A DNA stretch of 5,821 nt from Anaerolineales bacterium (GTDB taxonomy: Bacteria > Chloroflexota > Anaerolineae > Anaerolineales > UBA4823): contig JALHTN010000560.1 of NCBI GenBank assembly GCA_022865865.1, forward strand, positions 1-5,821. Direction: 5' to 3'. The position numbers and the translations under genes were made by a program. Of this stretch, positions 1 through 5,507 are shown one piece after another; the first letter of the stretch is position 1; each line of letters opens with the position of its first letter. The notes under the pieces were generated by a model. That model ran no database searches, had not been told where the DNA came from, and saw nothing but the letters and a program-made list of their open reading frames with translations.

Positions 1-441
1 CTTCAGATTCTTGATCCTGGCGATGTGCTGGAATACATCAGGATACAGATCGATGTTTGCCAGCGAAGTCATACCATCTTCATCATCTGTGCCCAGGTAG
101 ATCGTAGTACCTCCGAGCTGGCGAATTTGCACTTCCAAGTCCTGCACCAGCAAGCGCCCGATTCCAATCCCCTGGTGTTCAGGGTGAACGACCAGGGGGT
201 GCAGCTGCCAGGCGTGCCCTTCATATTCCCGGATGGCACCGATCCAGCCAAGAACTGAACCAACATCGCTCACTGCAACGCGGCTTATTCTATCTTCCCC
301 GAAAGACTCGTGGACTTCTTTCAGGGCTGAATCCAAATCTGGCCAGGCATCAGGCCAATGTGTTTTAAACCCATCTACAAGGAGGTTGGCGACCTGGTGG
401 ATTGTACCGATATTGTCGGGAGGCAGGTCATTGATTTTCAT
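1..441 (-). CDS. GNAT family N-acetyltransferase, AAC(6')-like (C-terminus off the left edge)
   Basis: This gene encodes the first 147 residues of a cytoplasmic acetyl-CoA-dependent N-acetyltransferase; the remainder lies beyond position 1. The acetyl-CoA binding loop (motif A) is visible as HPLVVHPEHQGIGIGRLL at residues 81-98, with the QxxGxG signature at Q90, G93 and G95. A preceding strand reads GWIGAI (65-70). The stretch YLGTDDEDGMTSL (115-127), followed by DLYPD, is what I remember from a group of GNAT proteins often annotated as aminoglycoside 6'-N-acetyltransferases, so that substrate is possible but unproven. The ATG at 441 is the only usable start, because a TAA lies three codons upstream in frame. 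No clear SD precedes it, so it may be leaderless or weakly translated. It lies downstream of the sigma/anti-sigma pair on the same strand, across a 169-base gap. The GNAT fold is secure; the substrate is not. Confidence 0.85.
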   Translation of the reverse strand, partial: MKINDLPPDNIGTIHQVANLLVDGFKTHWPDAWPDLDSALKEVHESFGEDRISRVAVSDVGSVLGWIGAIREYEGHAWQLHPLVVHPEHQGIGIGRLLVQDLEVQIRQLGGTTIYLGTDDEDGMTSLANIDLYPDVFQHIARIKNLK

Positions 442-495
442 GAGGTGGTATTAATTATTGGATGCATTCGTAATCCTGCGCTTTAATAATTTAGA

Positions 496-545
496 CCCGG
501 AAAGAATCTGGCTGTCTGTTATCAGTAGAACGAGACCTTTCCGGG
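496..545. repeat. Nine-base perfect inverted repeat between anti-sigma and GNAT genes
   Basis: The arms CCCGGAAAG (496-504) and CTTTCCGGG (537-545) are perfectly complementary and separated by 32 bases. The pair lies between the end of the anti-sigma-like gene (611) and the GNAT start (441). On the minus strand it could form a large hairpin after the sigma operon, but the following bases (TCTAAATTATT) are AT-rich without a true U-tract, so it is not a textbook terminator. A transcript-end hairpin or a protein-binding dyad are both possible. No good promoter was found for the GNAT gene in this gap. Confidence 0.4.
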
Positions 546-610
546 ACTTTTGGGGAGGTTTAATACTCAAGTCTTTTTTTGAATTTCACGACAATATGTC
601 TGGGATTATT

Positions 611-940
611 CTAGAACCAGATTCTTGGAATCAGGAAAAATAATCCGGCCAGTGCAGCAGCCATCATGAATAGAAAGATGGCTGATATCACCGCAACCAG
701 GGTGATGATATACCTGCGCTGTTGCAGCTTGGCTTCTTGATAGGCTTCCATTTCATGCTCCTTGGTGATGGGGATAGGTACTTCTTTAAGCAGCTCAGCA
801 GCTGATAATTTCTCGGCAATTTTGGCGAGTTCCGGATCGGTTTCAAGATAATCCTTTACCAGAGCGCGAGTTTCAGGGCTGGCTTCACCGGCGATATACA
901 ACGGGAGTAAATCGAGAATTACATTGCGGGAAATTTCCAT
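611..940 (-). CDS. Putative membrane-anchored anti-sigma factor lacking zinc ligands
   Basis: This small protein of 109 residues is probably the partner and regulator of the ECF sigma factor encoded directly upstream. The N-terminus (ILDLLPLYIAGEASPETRALV, about residues 8-28) looks like the helical start of zf-HC2/ZAS anti-sigma domains. The usual H-x3-C-x2-C zinc motif is replaced by Y31, D35 and L38, so zinc binding is not expected. A hydrophobic segment covers about residues 77-105 and the chain ends four residues later (RIWF). The protein is thus an inner-membrane anchor with essentially no extracytoplasmic sensor domain. Its ATG overlaps the sigma stop codon (TAATG). An ideal SD, AGGAGGTG (949-956), lies 8 bases upstream inside the sigma gene, so the two are translationally coupled. 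The role is inferred from position and N-terminal resemblance; direct sigma binding is not shown. Confidence 0.75.
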   Translation of the reverse strand: MEISRNVILDLLPLYIAGEASPETRALVKDYLETDPELAKIAEKLSAAELLKEVPIPITKEHEMEAYQEAKLQQRRYIITLVAVISAIFLFMMAAALAGLFFLIPRIWF

Positions 941-1431
941 TATGCGAGCACCTCCTCTTGTTCGATACTGATGGTGATCAATTTCTTGCGGACACGGTGA
1001 ACTTTTACTTTGGCAGCAGAAAGGGATATATTCAGTGTTCGGGCGATTTCAGCGTACGGTAGTTCATGCTGCACGCGCATGATAAAAGCGGTGCGGTCAA
1101 CTTCCGGGAGAGTTTGGAGAAACCTGCGGATACTATTGATCTCGAATAATGACTCAACCAGCAGTTCAGGACTTGGAGCGGGATCAGGATAGAAATCCTC
1201 GAGAGAAATTTGAGGGGGTGTTTTTCGTTTCCCTTCCAAGTATATATTTCGAGCAATGGTGAACAGGTACGCCTTGAGTGTTTCGGTACGAATGGTGCTA
1301 TGCTTCACCCAGGCTCGAACGAATGTTTCTGAAGTAATGTCCTCAGCCTCGGAGCTATCACCGGCCAGCCAATAGGTGAAGCGGTAAACATCTACTGCGT
1401 AGGATTCGTAAAGTTGATGAAAATTGACCAC
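940..1431 (-). CDS. ECF-subfamily RNA polymerase sigma-70 factor
   Basis: This gene encodes a 163-residue alternative sigma factor that directs RNA polymerase to a small regulon, probably in response to a signal passed by the membrane protein encoded next. Region 2 spans about residues 4-70: FHQLYESYAVDVYRFTYWLAG, then the DITSETFVRAW helix typical of region 2.2-2.4. Region 4 spans about 100-152 and contains LPEVDRTAFIMR and a helix-turn-helix, LPYAEIARTLNISLSAAKVKVHRVRKKL. The length is normal for ECF factors, and region 3 is absent as expected. The start is GTG at 1429-1431, supported by the SD GAGGA (1437-1441) five bases upstream; there is no nearby in-frame ATG. The gene heads a two-gene operon with the anti-sigma-like protein. 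The assignment to the ECF family is secure; the ECF group and regulon cannot be read from the sequence. Confidence 0.95.
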   Translation of the reverse strand: MVNFHQLYESYAVDVYRFTYWLAGDSSEAEDITSETFVRAWVKHSTIRTETLKAYLFTIARNIYLEGKRKTPPQISLEDFYPDPAPSPELLVESLFEINSIRRFLQTLPEVDRTAFIMRVQHELPYAEIARTLNISLSAAKVKVHRVRKKLITISIEQEEVLA

Positions 1432-1440
1432 GGTTATCCT

Positions 1441-1457
1441 CTGCAGATAATATGCAG
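1441..1457. repeat. Short dyad just upstream of the sigma factor SD
   Basis: CTGCA (1441-1445) and TGCAG (1453-1457) form a perfect dyad around GATAATA. It sits immediately upstream of the sigma gene SD. A minus-strand TTGTAAC (1471-1477) and a TATTAT (1447-1452) flank or overlap the dyad, but their 19-base spacing and closeness to the SD make a standard promoter there doubtful. The TTGTAAC could be the -35 of an ECF-type, self-regulated promoter. This is a suggestion from appearance only. Confidence 0.25.
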
Positions 1458-1553
1458 AATCACAAGAAAAGTTACAAGGAAATAAGCATGAATGTTCAGG
1501 TGACCCAAATTGTGCTGAGAAAATTGGCCGTATCAGGAGCGGGGAAATCTAGA

Positions 1554-1581
1554 TCTATACAAACAGATCCCATTTAGACAA
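1554..1581 (-). promoter_or_regulatory. Possible promoter of the sigma/anti-sigma operon
   Basis: On the minus strand TTGTCT (1576-1581) and TATAGA (1554-1559) are separated by 16 bases and resemble housekeeping -35 and -10 boxes. They lie just after the methyltransferase stop codon and about 120 bases upstream of the sigma start. A perfect dyad, GATCT (1552-1556) and AGATC (1565-1569), overlaps the -10 region and could be an operator. The box matches are only moderate, so this is a candidate. Confidence 0.3.
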
Positions 1582-1586
1582 ATGAT

Positions 1587-2318
1587 TTACTCTGCGTTCC
1601 CATAAACTGAAATATGCTTGTTATCCTCGATGGTTAGATCATCTTTACGCCAGTTGCCCCATCTATGACGTAAGGATAGTCCAGCCAGCTTTGCCATTAA
1701 ATCTAATTCTGAAGGCCAGGCATAGCGAATTTTGATTGGATACATGCGTATGCCCACAGCTGTAAAGTTGATCAGCTTGCTGCTGACTTGCTGCTTAAGG
1801 GGATCAATTTGGGTAGCTTCAAGGCGGAGATCATCATCACCAATATCCACTGCTCTGACCGTTTGGTTGTCAACATAACGTGCCATATCCGGGACGAAAA
1901 CCTCAACCACAAAAACTCCATCAGGAGTTAGTCGACTGGCAACTTTATTAAAACAGCGAATTTGCTCCTCCTGGGTTGGCAAGGCAAAAAAAGTGCTGAA
2001 GATAACGAAAATCAGATCGAATCGCCCTTCGACTTCCAAGTCTGCGAAATTACCATGTGAAACTTGAATGCTCTCTCCACCAGGCTTGTCTTTCAGCTTG
2101 GTGAGCATGGCTTGCGAGGAATCGATCCCATGGACTTCAATACCCGCCTGCTGTAGAGGTAGGGCTATCCGTCCAGTGCCAATGCCCAATTCGAGAGCTC
2201 GACCATCCTGGGCGAAATCAACCAATGTAGAGATCATCGCCGGATCGAACTCTGCGTACCAGTGGTCATAGACCTCAGCGATGGTTTCCCCATAAGTGGT
2301 TTCAGAGTACTTATTCAT
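1587..2318 (-). CDS. Class I SAM-dependent methyltransferase
   Basis: This gene encodes a 243-residue cytoplasmic methyltransferase with a Rossmann-like SAM-binding domain. Motif I is ALELGIGTGRIALPL (residues 41-55, glycines at 45, 47 and 49). The acidic residue that binds the SAM ribose is D66 in VHGIDSS. GNFADLEVEGRFDLIFVIFSTFFAL (89-113) carries the motif II/III region. The C-terminal part (about 150-235) is a beta-rich region ending in KHISVYG and probably shapes the substrate site; the substrate is unknown. The open frame extends to 2402, but the ATG at 2316-2318 is preferred: GGAGGTG lies six bases upstream (2325-2331), and MNKYSETTYGETIAEVYDHWY is the normal N-terminus of this kind of protein. 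The extra 28 upstream codons look like unstructured, untranslated leader. It lies on the same strand as its upstream neighbour, across a 116-base gap. Confidence 0.9.
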   Translation of the reverse strand: MNKYSETTYGETIAEVYDHWYAEFDPAMISTLVDFAQDGRALELGIGTGRIALPLQQAGIEVHGIDSSQAMLTKLKDKPGGESIQVSHGNFADLEVEGRFDLIFVIFSTFFALPTQEEQIRCFNKVASRLTPDGVFVVEVFVPDMARYVDNQTVRAVDIGDDDLRLEATQIDPLKQQVSSKLINFTAVGIRMYPIKIRYAWPSELDLMAKLAGLSLRHRWGNWRKDDLTIEDNKHISVYGNAE

Positions 2319-2324
2319 TTGATG

Positions 2325-2331
2325 CACCTCC
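2325..2331 (-). promoter_or_regulatory. SD that decides the methyltransferase start
   Basis: The minus-strand sequence GGAGGTG lies six bases before the ATG at 2318. It is a near-perfect complement of the 16S rRNA 3' end. The longer in-frame ATGs at 2402 and 2384 lack comparable sites, which argues for the shorter 243-residue protein. Confidence 0.8.
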
Positions 2332-2373
2332 ATTATGGAATCGTTAGAATTATTTTCAAGTGATTTTTGATTT

Positions 2374-2402
2374 ATTTTGGACATTCTGATACCCCATTTC
2401 AA
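2374..2402 (-). promoter_or_regulatory. Possible promoter of the methyltransferase gene
   Basis: On the minus strand TTGAAA (2397-2402, five of six consensus bases) and CAAAAT (2374-2379, four of six) are separated by 17 bases. Transcription would begin about 50 bases upstream of the chosen ATG, leaving room for the SD. If used, this promoter also means that the upstream part of the longer reading frame is not translated in full. Confidence 0.3.
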
Positions 2403-2434
2403 TTACGCGAACAATGCTCGCAGAGAATGTGAAC

Positions 2435-2980
2435 TCACCATGATGATAAATCTCCTGTTCCATCTGCTAAGAACTGGCTTGCGATGACCCTGTAATGTGG
2501 GTGATAAGCTTGCTCATATTGTGGGGAATGGTGTACAGCTGGAAAATATGAAGCCTCCATCCGATCAATAAAGGACCTCAAAATATCAAGATGAAATTTA
2601 AGTTCGCCACGCTGTGCTAATCCTTCAATGCTGCTCCAGTACTTACTGAGCAGTTCGAGGCTTCCTTGATACTCACTCGCTGTGGTAACAAATGCCTGCA
2701 GGAGGTCTTCCAGATCCCCTCCGGCTTCAAAATATGGCTTGAGATGGACGCGAACTATGCTCTTGTCTGGGGAGATTTCTTCAAATAGCGGTTCTACAGA
2801 GGATTCCGGCAATTGATCCAACTCGCGAACCAGCCACTGGCGGGCGGTATTAATATCATCGACAGCGTGCTCACTGCCAAGTGCTGCTTGATGCGTTAAT
2901 TTGTAGAGATCTTCAACCTGCAGTTCTGGGTAGCGGGAGCAATGAGCAATAACAATGGATTGGAAATCAGATGGTTTCAT
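2435..2980 (-). CDS. Conserved protein of unknown function
   Basis: This gene encodes a soluble 181-residue protein without signal peptide or membrane segment. I recognise the layout from uncharacterised bacterial proteins but know no function. Notable blocks are YKLTHQAALGSEHAV (residues 26-40), SPDKSIVRVHLKPYFEAGGD (69-88) and SYFPAVHHSPQYEQAYHPHYRVIA (143-166). The blocks are rich in His, Tyr and Asp, which could mean metal or nucleotide binding, but no known motif is present. The ATG at 2980 is preceded by only a weak SD (AAGG, about eight bases away). A promoter candidate lies about 55 bases upstream. Its own upstream promoter and the 116-base gap to the methyltransferase suggest the two may or may not be co-transcribed. 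Confidence 0.8.
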   Translation of the reverse strand: MKPSDFQSIVIAHCSRYPELQVEDLYKLTHQAALGSEHAVDDINTARQWLVRELDQLPESSVEPLFEEISPDKSIVRVHLKPYFEAGGDLEDLLQAFVTTASEYQGSLELLSKYWSSIEGLAQRGELKFHLDILRSFIDRMEASYFPAVHHSPQYEQAYHPHYRVIASQFLADGTGDLSSW

Positions 2981-3033
2981 AGCTTTGCCTTTATAGTAAT
3001 ATCATATTCCATGATCCTGGTTGTTATGTATCA

Positions 3034-3039
3034 ATTATA
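3034..3039 (-). promoter_or_regulatory. Candidate -10 box for the gene at 2435-2980
   Basis: A perfect TATAAT, preceded by TG, is read on the minus strand about 54 bases upstream of the ATG at 2980. The matching -35 region is poor (TCAAGA or ATCAAG at 16-17 bases), so the promoter would rely mainly on its -10 box. Confidence 0.4.
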
Positions 3040-3087
3040 CAATCAGGGATTTAAGTCTTGATAAAAGGGAAGTCAGAAATCAAGAAA

Positions 3088-3204
3088 ATGAGTGTCCCAG
3101 ATTCGAAGATGCGCTTTGTGGTTCTATTGAACAATATCCGCGGTAGAATCGAATTTCCTGTGGAAATGCGAGTACGGATCCTATGGAATGATACTGATTC
3201 TTAG
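3088..3204 (+). CDS. Possible 38-residue upstream ORF before the HsmA-type gene
   Basis: An ATG opens a 38-codon frame that begins MSVPDSKMRF and ends LWNDTDS. Its TAG stop (3202-3204) overlaps the AGGAGG SD (3203-3208) of the next gene, an arrangement that would permit translational coupling. No convincing SD precedes its own ATG; the nearest purine run (AAAAGGGA) is too distant. The peptide is basic with alternating hydrophobic residues and matches no family that I know. A chance open frame is the more likely explanation. Confidence 0.2.
   Translation: MSVPDSKMRFVVLLNNIRGRIEFPVEMRVRILWNDTDS
3153..3167. repeat. ATTTCC-TGT-GGAAAT dyad upstream of the HsmA-type gene
   Basis: Two perfect six-base arms surround a three-base centre, 35 bases before the SD of the membrane protein gene. 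The compact symmetry would suit a small repressor operator or a short hairpin. It lies inside the possible 38-codon frame. No clear promoter was found beside it on the plus strand. Confidence 0.3.
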
Positions 3205-3212
3205 GAGGAGAT

Positions 3213-3587
3213 ATGCCTGATCAGGTGCTGCTGTCGACGATTTTGATCACGCTGGCGCTGGTCTTTTACACAATTGGGGTTTGGAGCGAGCGCATTGCCG
3301 GACGCTTGAAAGGTTGGCATTTGATTTTTTTCTGGGGGGGATTCGTGTTTGATACTACCGGAACTGGGATCATGCTGGAGATGGCGGGAGGGATAACATT
3401 AGATATCCATGGTTTAACTGGATTAATCGCGATCCTGCTGATGCTGGTGCATTCTATTTGGGCGACGATGGTCCTGATTCGCAAAGATGAACGGGCGATT
3501 ATCAACTTTCATAAATTTAGCCTGGTGGTGTGGTTGATCTGGTTGGTGCCGTATTTCAGCGGATTTTTCCTATCCATGGGTGGTTAA
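3213..3587 (+). CDS. HsmA/TIGR03987-type four-helix membrane protein
   Basis: This gene encodes a 124-residue integral membrane protein. Four hydrophobic helices can be placed at about residues 5-24, 37-55, 67-90 and 101-121. Family-like blocks are ITLALVFYTIGVWSERIAGRLKGWHLIFFW (12-41), FDTTGT (46-51), IHGLTGLIAILLMLVHSIWA (65-84) and NFHKFSLVVWLIWLVPYFSG (98-117). From memory these match the small family named HsmA or TIGR03987, whose biochemical role I do not know. Four histidines, H36, H66, H80 and H100, sit at or near helix ends; H66 and H80 are 14 residues apart on one helix. AGGAGG (3203-3208) is four bases from the ATG, slightly tight but strong. The gene stands alone, divergent from the gene at 2435-2980 and convergent with the lipoprotein gene. 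The family call is fairly sure; the function is open. Confidence 0.85.
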   Translation: MPDQVLLSTILITLALVFYTIGVWSERIAGRLKGWHLIFFWGGFVFDTTGTGIMLEMAGGITLDIHGLTGLIAILLMLVHSIWATMVLIRKDERAIINFHKFSLVVWLIWLVPYFSGFFLSMGG

Positions 3588-3623
3588 AGATTTTAGCTAG
3601 TCGCCATTTTTTCGAGAATTTAT

Positions 3624-3656
3624 TAACATAAAGGGGCTGCCCATGCGGACAGCCCC
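3624..3656 (-). terminator. Intrinsic terminator of the lipoprotein gene
   Basis: On the minus strand GGGGCTG pairs with CAGCCCC (arms at 3633-3639 and 3650-3656). The stem extends by a U-G wobble and two G-C pairs to ten pairs closed by a GCAT loop. It is followed by TTTATGTTAAT, an acceptable U-rich tail. It begins 29 bases after the lipoprotein stop at 3686. On the plus strand the stem contains a C-A mismatch and no U-tract follows, so it is mainly a terminator for the minus-strand gene. It may still act as a weaker barrier to readthrough from the convergent HsmA-type gene. Confidence 0.85.
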
Positions 3657-3685
3657 GAAGTTATTGTGTTACTCCGTTTATCCAA

Positions 3686-5104
3686 CTACGGACAAATCTG
3701 CGATTCCATCACCGGCAGGTTCTCGGTGTTGTTCGTAGTCACGTAATTGGCATTCACCCAGCCGAGCCCATCAGGTGAGAATTCAGTTGGGATGCCGACT
3801 GCGTACCAGGCGCTGTCTGCGCTGATACCATAAGCCGGGGCAGTTGATCCGATCGGTGGAACACCGAAAGATGGACACTGGTTGTTGGGTCCACTGCGGA
3901 TATTGACCGCGTCGATGGTGGTCACCGATGGGTCATTCTCACCAGGTGGTGATGGTTCAATCCCTGGCGGGGGTGGCGGGGCCGGGACGACGGGCAGGTT
4001 CTCAGTACCAGAGGCGATTACGAAGTCTGCTGAAACCCAACCGATACCACTTTGAATCACAGTGGTGGGCAGCTCGACCGCATACCAGGCTCGATCGCCT
4101 GAAATACCCACAGCTTCTCCGGTGGCACCAGGTGAGGCGACGAACAGCACGGGATAGAATGTGGCCGGACCACTGCGCACATTCACATAGGTGGTTGCAG
4201 CTACAGTCGGTACACCTGGTTCAGGCGTGGGAATTTCGCCTGTGGTCGGAGGCGGAGGTGCTGAGGGTGGGATGAACTGATCGTCGAGCTGCCAGACAGC
4301 CAGGTTGTCATATTCCACCACGAACCCATTGCTGGTGGAGGCTCTGACGAAGTAACCTAATTTACCAGTTTCGGTGAAGGTAGTATCAACCACCTCGGTC
4401 AGGTAAGTGCCATTGACATATAAGTTGTATACACTTCCGTGGGCTGCCACTCCCAGACGGTTGACGGCATCCAGGCCAACATTGATCACGTCACTCTGGG
4501 TTGGTTCGACGAGAACAGTTGTTTTCTCGCCATCCCACGATGTCAGCGAATACTTACCATCGCAGGTGAGCCCGTATTGGTAACCACGGTAGTTGTCGGG
4601 AGCGCGAAAGAGCATTCCAAAGCGGTCATTTGCATTGCATTCATCTGGCATGTATACTGTCGTATCGACGTAGAAATTCTCGATTTGAGGCCAGGAGACC
4701 TCCCAGCAGATCACCCCTTCCACACCTTTGGCAGTCATCCTGTACACGCCATTCGTGATCTCAGACTTGAAACATTCGTTGTCGAAGAGCGTCCAGTTGG
4801 TCTTGGTATCAAAGGTGTCCACGCCATCCGGTTCTCCCAGTATCTGTGCTGGATCACCTTCGACCAACTCCGGGGTTGGTGTTGGGGTAGGTGATGGAAG
4901 CAGGGTCGCGGTAGGCACCTCCTTTGGGGGTGGAGCTTCAGTGGGGGGAGGCGCTTCCCCAGGAGCCACTGCAGTTAGCGTTGCATTAACGCTGTTTTCA
5001 ATTTCCTGGGGATCAGTAGTTGGCGCTGGTTCGCTGGTGGGGCTGGCACAGGCAACCAGCACCAGGCTGATCATCAATAGAATAAAAGGTAACGTTTTTC
5101 GCAT
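3686..5104 (-). CDS. Lipoprotein with LamG/GH16-like domain and two SH3b repeats
   Basis: This gene encodes a 472-residue exported lipoprotein. Residues 1-18 are a signal peptide with the lipobox LVAC, so C19 would be lipidated. A Pro/Thr/Glu-rich linker (about 20-83) extends from the membrane. Residues about 84-273 form a predicted beta-sandwich like LamG or family 16 glycoside-hydrolase-like domains; C111, C133, C156 and C181 could form disulfides, and no catalytic residues are evident. After a Pro-rich spacer come two bacterial SH3 domains: about 303-373 (TTYVNVRSGP ... GIGWVSADFV) and 394-466 (IDAVNIRSGP ... GLGWVNANYV). Both share AWYAV and TENLPV, so they are internal duplicates. SH3b domains commonly bind cell-wall or surface ligands, so a sugar- or envelope-binding role is inferred. 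GAGGAG (5113-5118) lies eight bases before the ATG. It has its own promoter candidate and terminator. Confidence 0.92.
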   Translation of the reverse strand: MRKTLPFILLMISLVLVACASPTSEPAPTTDPQEIENSVNATLTAVAPGEAPPPTEAPPPKEVPTATLLPSPTPTPTPELVEGDPAQILGEPDGVDTFDTKTNWTLFDNECFKSEITNGVYRMTAKGVEGVICWEVSWPQIENFYVDTTVYMPDECNANDRFGMLFRAPDNYRGYQYGLTCDGKYSLTSWDGEKTTVLVEPTQSDVINVGLDAVNRLGVAAHGSVYNLYVNGTYLTEVVDTTFTETGKLGYFVRASTSNGFVVEYDNLAVWQLDDQFIPPSAPPPPTTGEIPTPEPGVPTVAATTYVNVRSGPATFYPVLFVASPGATGEAVGISGDRAWYAVELPTTVIQSGIGWVSADFVIASGTENLPVVPAPPPPPGIEPSPPGENDPSVTTIDAVNIRSGPNNQCPSFGVPPIGSTAPAYGISADSAWYAVGIPTEFSPDGLGWVNANYVTTNNTENLPVMESQICP

Positions 5105-5248
5105 TTTTCTTTCTCCTCATTCTTGTTCGTACAGTATTCTTCCAAATAAATAGGCAGCAATGATTTTGGCTTAGCGAATCTTCAAGAGTGATCTTAAGAC
5201 CTTGAATTTCCACCCATTTGATAGGAATTTTTTGTTTATGCGGGCTTA

Positions 5249-5277
5249 ACTATAACCAAAATTGGTAAATATGTCTA
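5249..5277 (-). promoter_or_regulatory. Promoter of the lipoprotein gene with a dyad in its spacer
   Basis: On the minus strand TAGACA (5272-5277) and TATAGT (5249-5254) each match the consensus at five of six bases and are separated by exactly 17 bases. Transcription would begin near 5242, giving a leader of about 138 bases. The spacer contains ACCAA-AA-TTGGT (5255-5266), a compact inverted repeat. An outer pair, AACCAAA (5254-5260) and TTTGGTT (5280-5286), brackets the -35 box, as does AAATAT-gtct-ATATTT (5267-5280). The nested symmetry suggests regulator binding on the promoter; the regulator is unknown. Confidence 0.55.
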
Positions 5278-5404
5278 TATTTGGTTTTGATTACGAAATT
5301 AAACGAGATGCGCTGCGAGATTGTGAAGTGCAGCTTATTTGTGGTTTCCAGGAGTTTTTACCAAGTTGATTTATCAGGAATATTGCCTCGAACTGATGTA
5401 AAAC

Positions 5405-5433
5405 TTGACAACGTGTTTTTCTAGTGCTATTCT
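5405..5433 (+). promoter_or_regulatory. Strong extended -10 promoter for the secreted-protein gene
   Basis: A perfect TTGACA (5405-5410) is followed after 17 bases by TATTCT (5428-5433). The spacer ends in TGC, giving an extended -10 (TGnTATTCT). Transcription would start near 5440, about 200 bases before the coding sequence. This is the best housekeeping-type promoter in the window, and it implies that the long leader is really transcribed. Confidence 0.7.
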
Positions 5434-5489
5434 GGATTAGCATTATGTTCAGGGTGAATAAATTTCCTAAACGATATTAATAAGCGGAG

Positions 5490-5507
5490 TGATAAATGAC
5501 ATTATCA
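5490..5507. repeat. TGATAA/TTATCA dyad in the leader
   Basis: Perfect six-base arms (5490-5495 and 5502-5507) flank ATGACA. In RNA the hairpin would hold the start codon (5496-5498) of the possible ten-codon leader peptide in its loop; in DNA it could be an operator. It lies about 50 bases downstream of the predicted transcription start. Confidence 0.35.

Noticed and set aside
25..454. Plus-strand open frames across the GNAT gene
   Set aside because: They lie opposite a frame with a clear acetyl-CoA motif and have no protein-like composition or SD.
545..580. GACTT/AAGTC hairpin followed by seven T on the plus strand
   Set aside because: The stem has only five pairs with a 19-base loop, and no plus-strand gene precedes it.
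2332..2361. Minus-strand TTGAAA and CATAAT at 16 bases as methyltransferase promoter
   Set aside because: The boxes match well, but transcription would start at or after the SD, which would then be lost from the message.
2319..2402. Methyltransferase N-terminal extension of 28 codons
   Set aside because: The upstream ATGs lack good SDs, the segment is low in structure, and GGAGGTG sits ideally before the inner ATG.
3928..4894. Long plus-strand frames opposite the lipoprotein gene
   Set aside because: Products show no domains; they are antisense frames of a gene with signal peptide, SH3b repeats, SD and terminator.
5312..5345. GCTGC/GCAGC hairpin followed by TTATTT as a terminator
   Set aside because: Only five pairs with a 13-base loop, an interrupted T-run, and no gene ending upstream on that strand.
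5445..5480. Eleven-codon frame MFRVNKFPKRY in the leader
   Set aside because: No SD, and the ATG is only about five bases from the predicted transcription start; leaderless translation is possible but unsupported.
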